This document shows, one piece after another, positions 63,617-64,000 of a DNA stretch of 64,000 nt. The notes beneath the pieces were generated by a model. It searched no databases. It was not told the origin of the DNA and worked only from the letters and a program-made list of their open reading frames with translations. The translations under genes were made by a program, and so were the position numbers. Origin of the DNA: UBA117 sp049975245 (GTDB taxonomy: Archaea; Methanobacteriota; Methanobacteria; Methanobacteriales; Methanobacteriaceae); NCBI GenBank assembly GCA_049975245.1, contig JBNGDB010000001.1, positions 1-64,000 on the forward strand, read 5' to 3'. Position 1 is the stretch's first letter. Every line of letters starts with the position of its first letter.

Positions 63617-64000
63617 TCTTTTTGCCTCCCTTTTGCTGCTATTGCGTCTGGTCCTACACTTAGGATAGCTGCCAAAATCTCAGACGGTCTGGGTGGGCAG
63701 CCGGAAACTTCGGCGTCCACTGGTATAAAATCGGATACTGGTGCATATACGCTGCAGCCTTCCTGATTAAATACATCTCCGGTTAGGGGACAATTTCCTA
63801 ATGCAACTACTATTTTAGGCTGGGGGGCCTTGTTATAAATTCTTATCAATTTGTCTCTCCATTGTTCACTCACTGCTCCGGTAATTAAAATTACATCTGC
63901 TTCCCGGGGGTTATTGTGAACATAAATTCCATACTGTTCTAAATCATAACGCGGTGACAGGAGGGCAACTACTTCTATATCACAGCCGTTACATCCACCT
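63613..64000 (-). CDS. ehaN: Energy-converting hydrogenase A small subunit (partial)
   Basis: The frame stays open to the right window edge, so the N-terminus is missing. Visible residues include GCNGCD at the edge, LITGAVSEQWRD, ALGNCPLTGDVFNQEGC and SGCPPRPSEILAAI: the cysteines that bind the proximal [4Fe-4S] cluster in NuoB-like hydrogenase small subunits. It pairs with EhaO, whose start overlaps its stop. An internal ATG at 63871-63873 is not the true start. Confidence 0.92.
   Translation of the reverse strand, partial: GGCNGCDIEVVALLSPRYDLEQYGIYVHNNPREADVILITGAVSEQWRDKLIRIYNKAPQPKIVVALGNCPLTGDVFNQEGCSVYAPVSDFIPVDAEVSGCPPRPSEILAAILSVGPDAIAAKGRQKE

Overview
The window looks like chromosome from a mesophilic hydrogenotrophic methanogen of the order Methanobacteriales, probably Methanobacterium or a close relative. 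The DNA is AT-rich. It carries the 3' part of an energy-converting hydrogenase (eha) operon with the 6- and 10-cluster polyferredoxins, a second formyltransferase (Ftr) gene, archaeal pilins with class III signal peptides and their peptidase, the archaeal phosphopantoate-beta-alanine ligase, archaeal GatC, and response regulators with methanogen-type output domains. Ribosome binding sites are mostly GGTGA or GGAGG about 6 nt before the start, and several starts were corrected on that basis. The gene order from asnB to pyrG and through eha resembles what I recall of Methanothermobacter; this was not checked by search.

Layout. 1-5.7 kb: two small surface/membrane genes, galU, a TPR-CPBP membrane protease, galE and a LytR-CpsA-Psr protein (cell-envelope theme). 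5.9-9.3 kb: a radical SAM protein, then a LarC C-terminal-domain protein paired with a large unrecognised protein. 9.5-17.8 kb: one tight operon encoding a ChlI/ChlD-type chelatase ATPase, a complete ECF transporter (S, T and double ATPase) and a CobN-type chelatase. 18-24 kb: a DUF763 gene and a four-gene two-component cluster. 24-31 kb: uvrBA divergent from uvrC. 31-38 kb: another response regulator, a frameshifted KaiC-like gene, an M42 peptidase, CoA biosynthesis, two conserved archaeal proteins and a diphthine-ammonia-ligase-like protein. 37.5-46.7 kb: membrane proteins and a pilin-like locus ending in a prepilin peptidase. 46.8-53.4 kb: pyrG, apgM, hom, an ACT protein, gatC and asnB. 53.5-55.6 kb: a flavin-binding-type protein, cysS and tRNA-Cys. 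55.6-64 kb: a CBS protein, a polyferredoxin, a sugar-type kinase, Ftr paralogue, and EhaR, Q, P, O and N, the last cut by the right edge.

Points that stand out. (1) pyrG and gatC both appear to start with CTG behind perfect Shine-Dalgarno sequences. gatC (71 codons) has no ATG, GTG or TTG that would keep its conserved N-terminus, so it is easily missed. (2) At least six two-copy tandem duplications with periods of 33-47 bp lie in intergenic DNA; in five of them one copy contains a gene's stop codon. (3) The chelatase-ECF operon joins metal insertion into a tetrapyrrole and vitamin/metal-type uptake in one transcription unit. (4) A KaiC-like gene is broken by a one-base deletion. (5) Long perfect hairpins overlap the stop codons of uvrA and of a small membrane protein gene. 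No CRISPR array, insertion sequence, rRNA or phage gene was seen.
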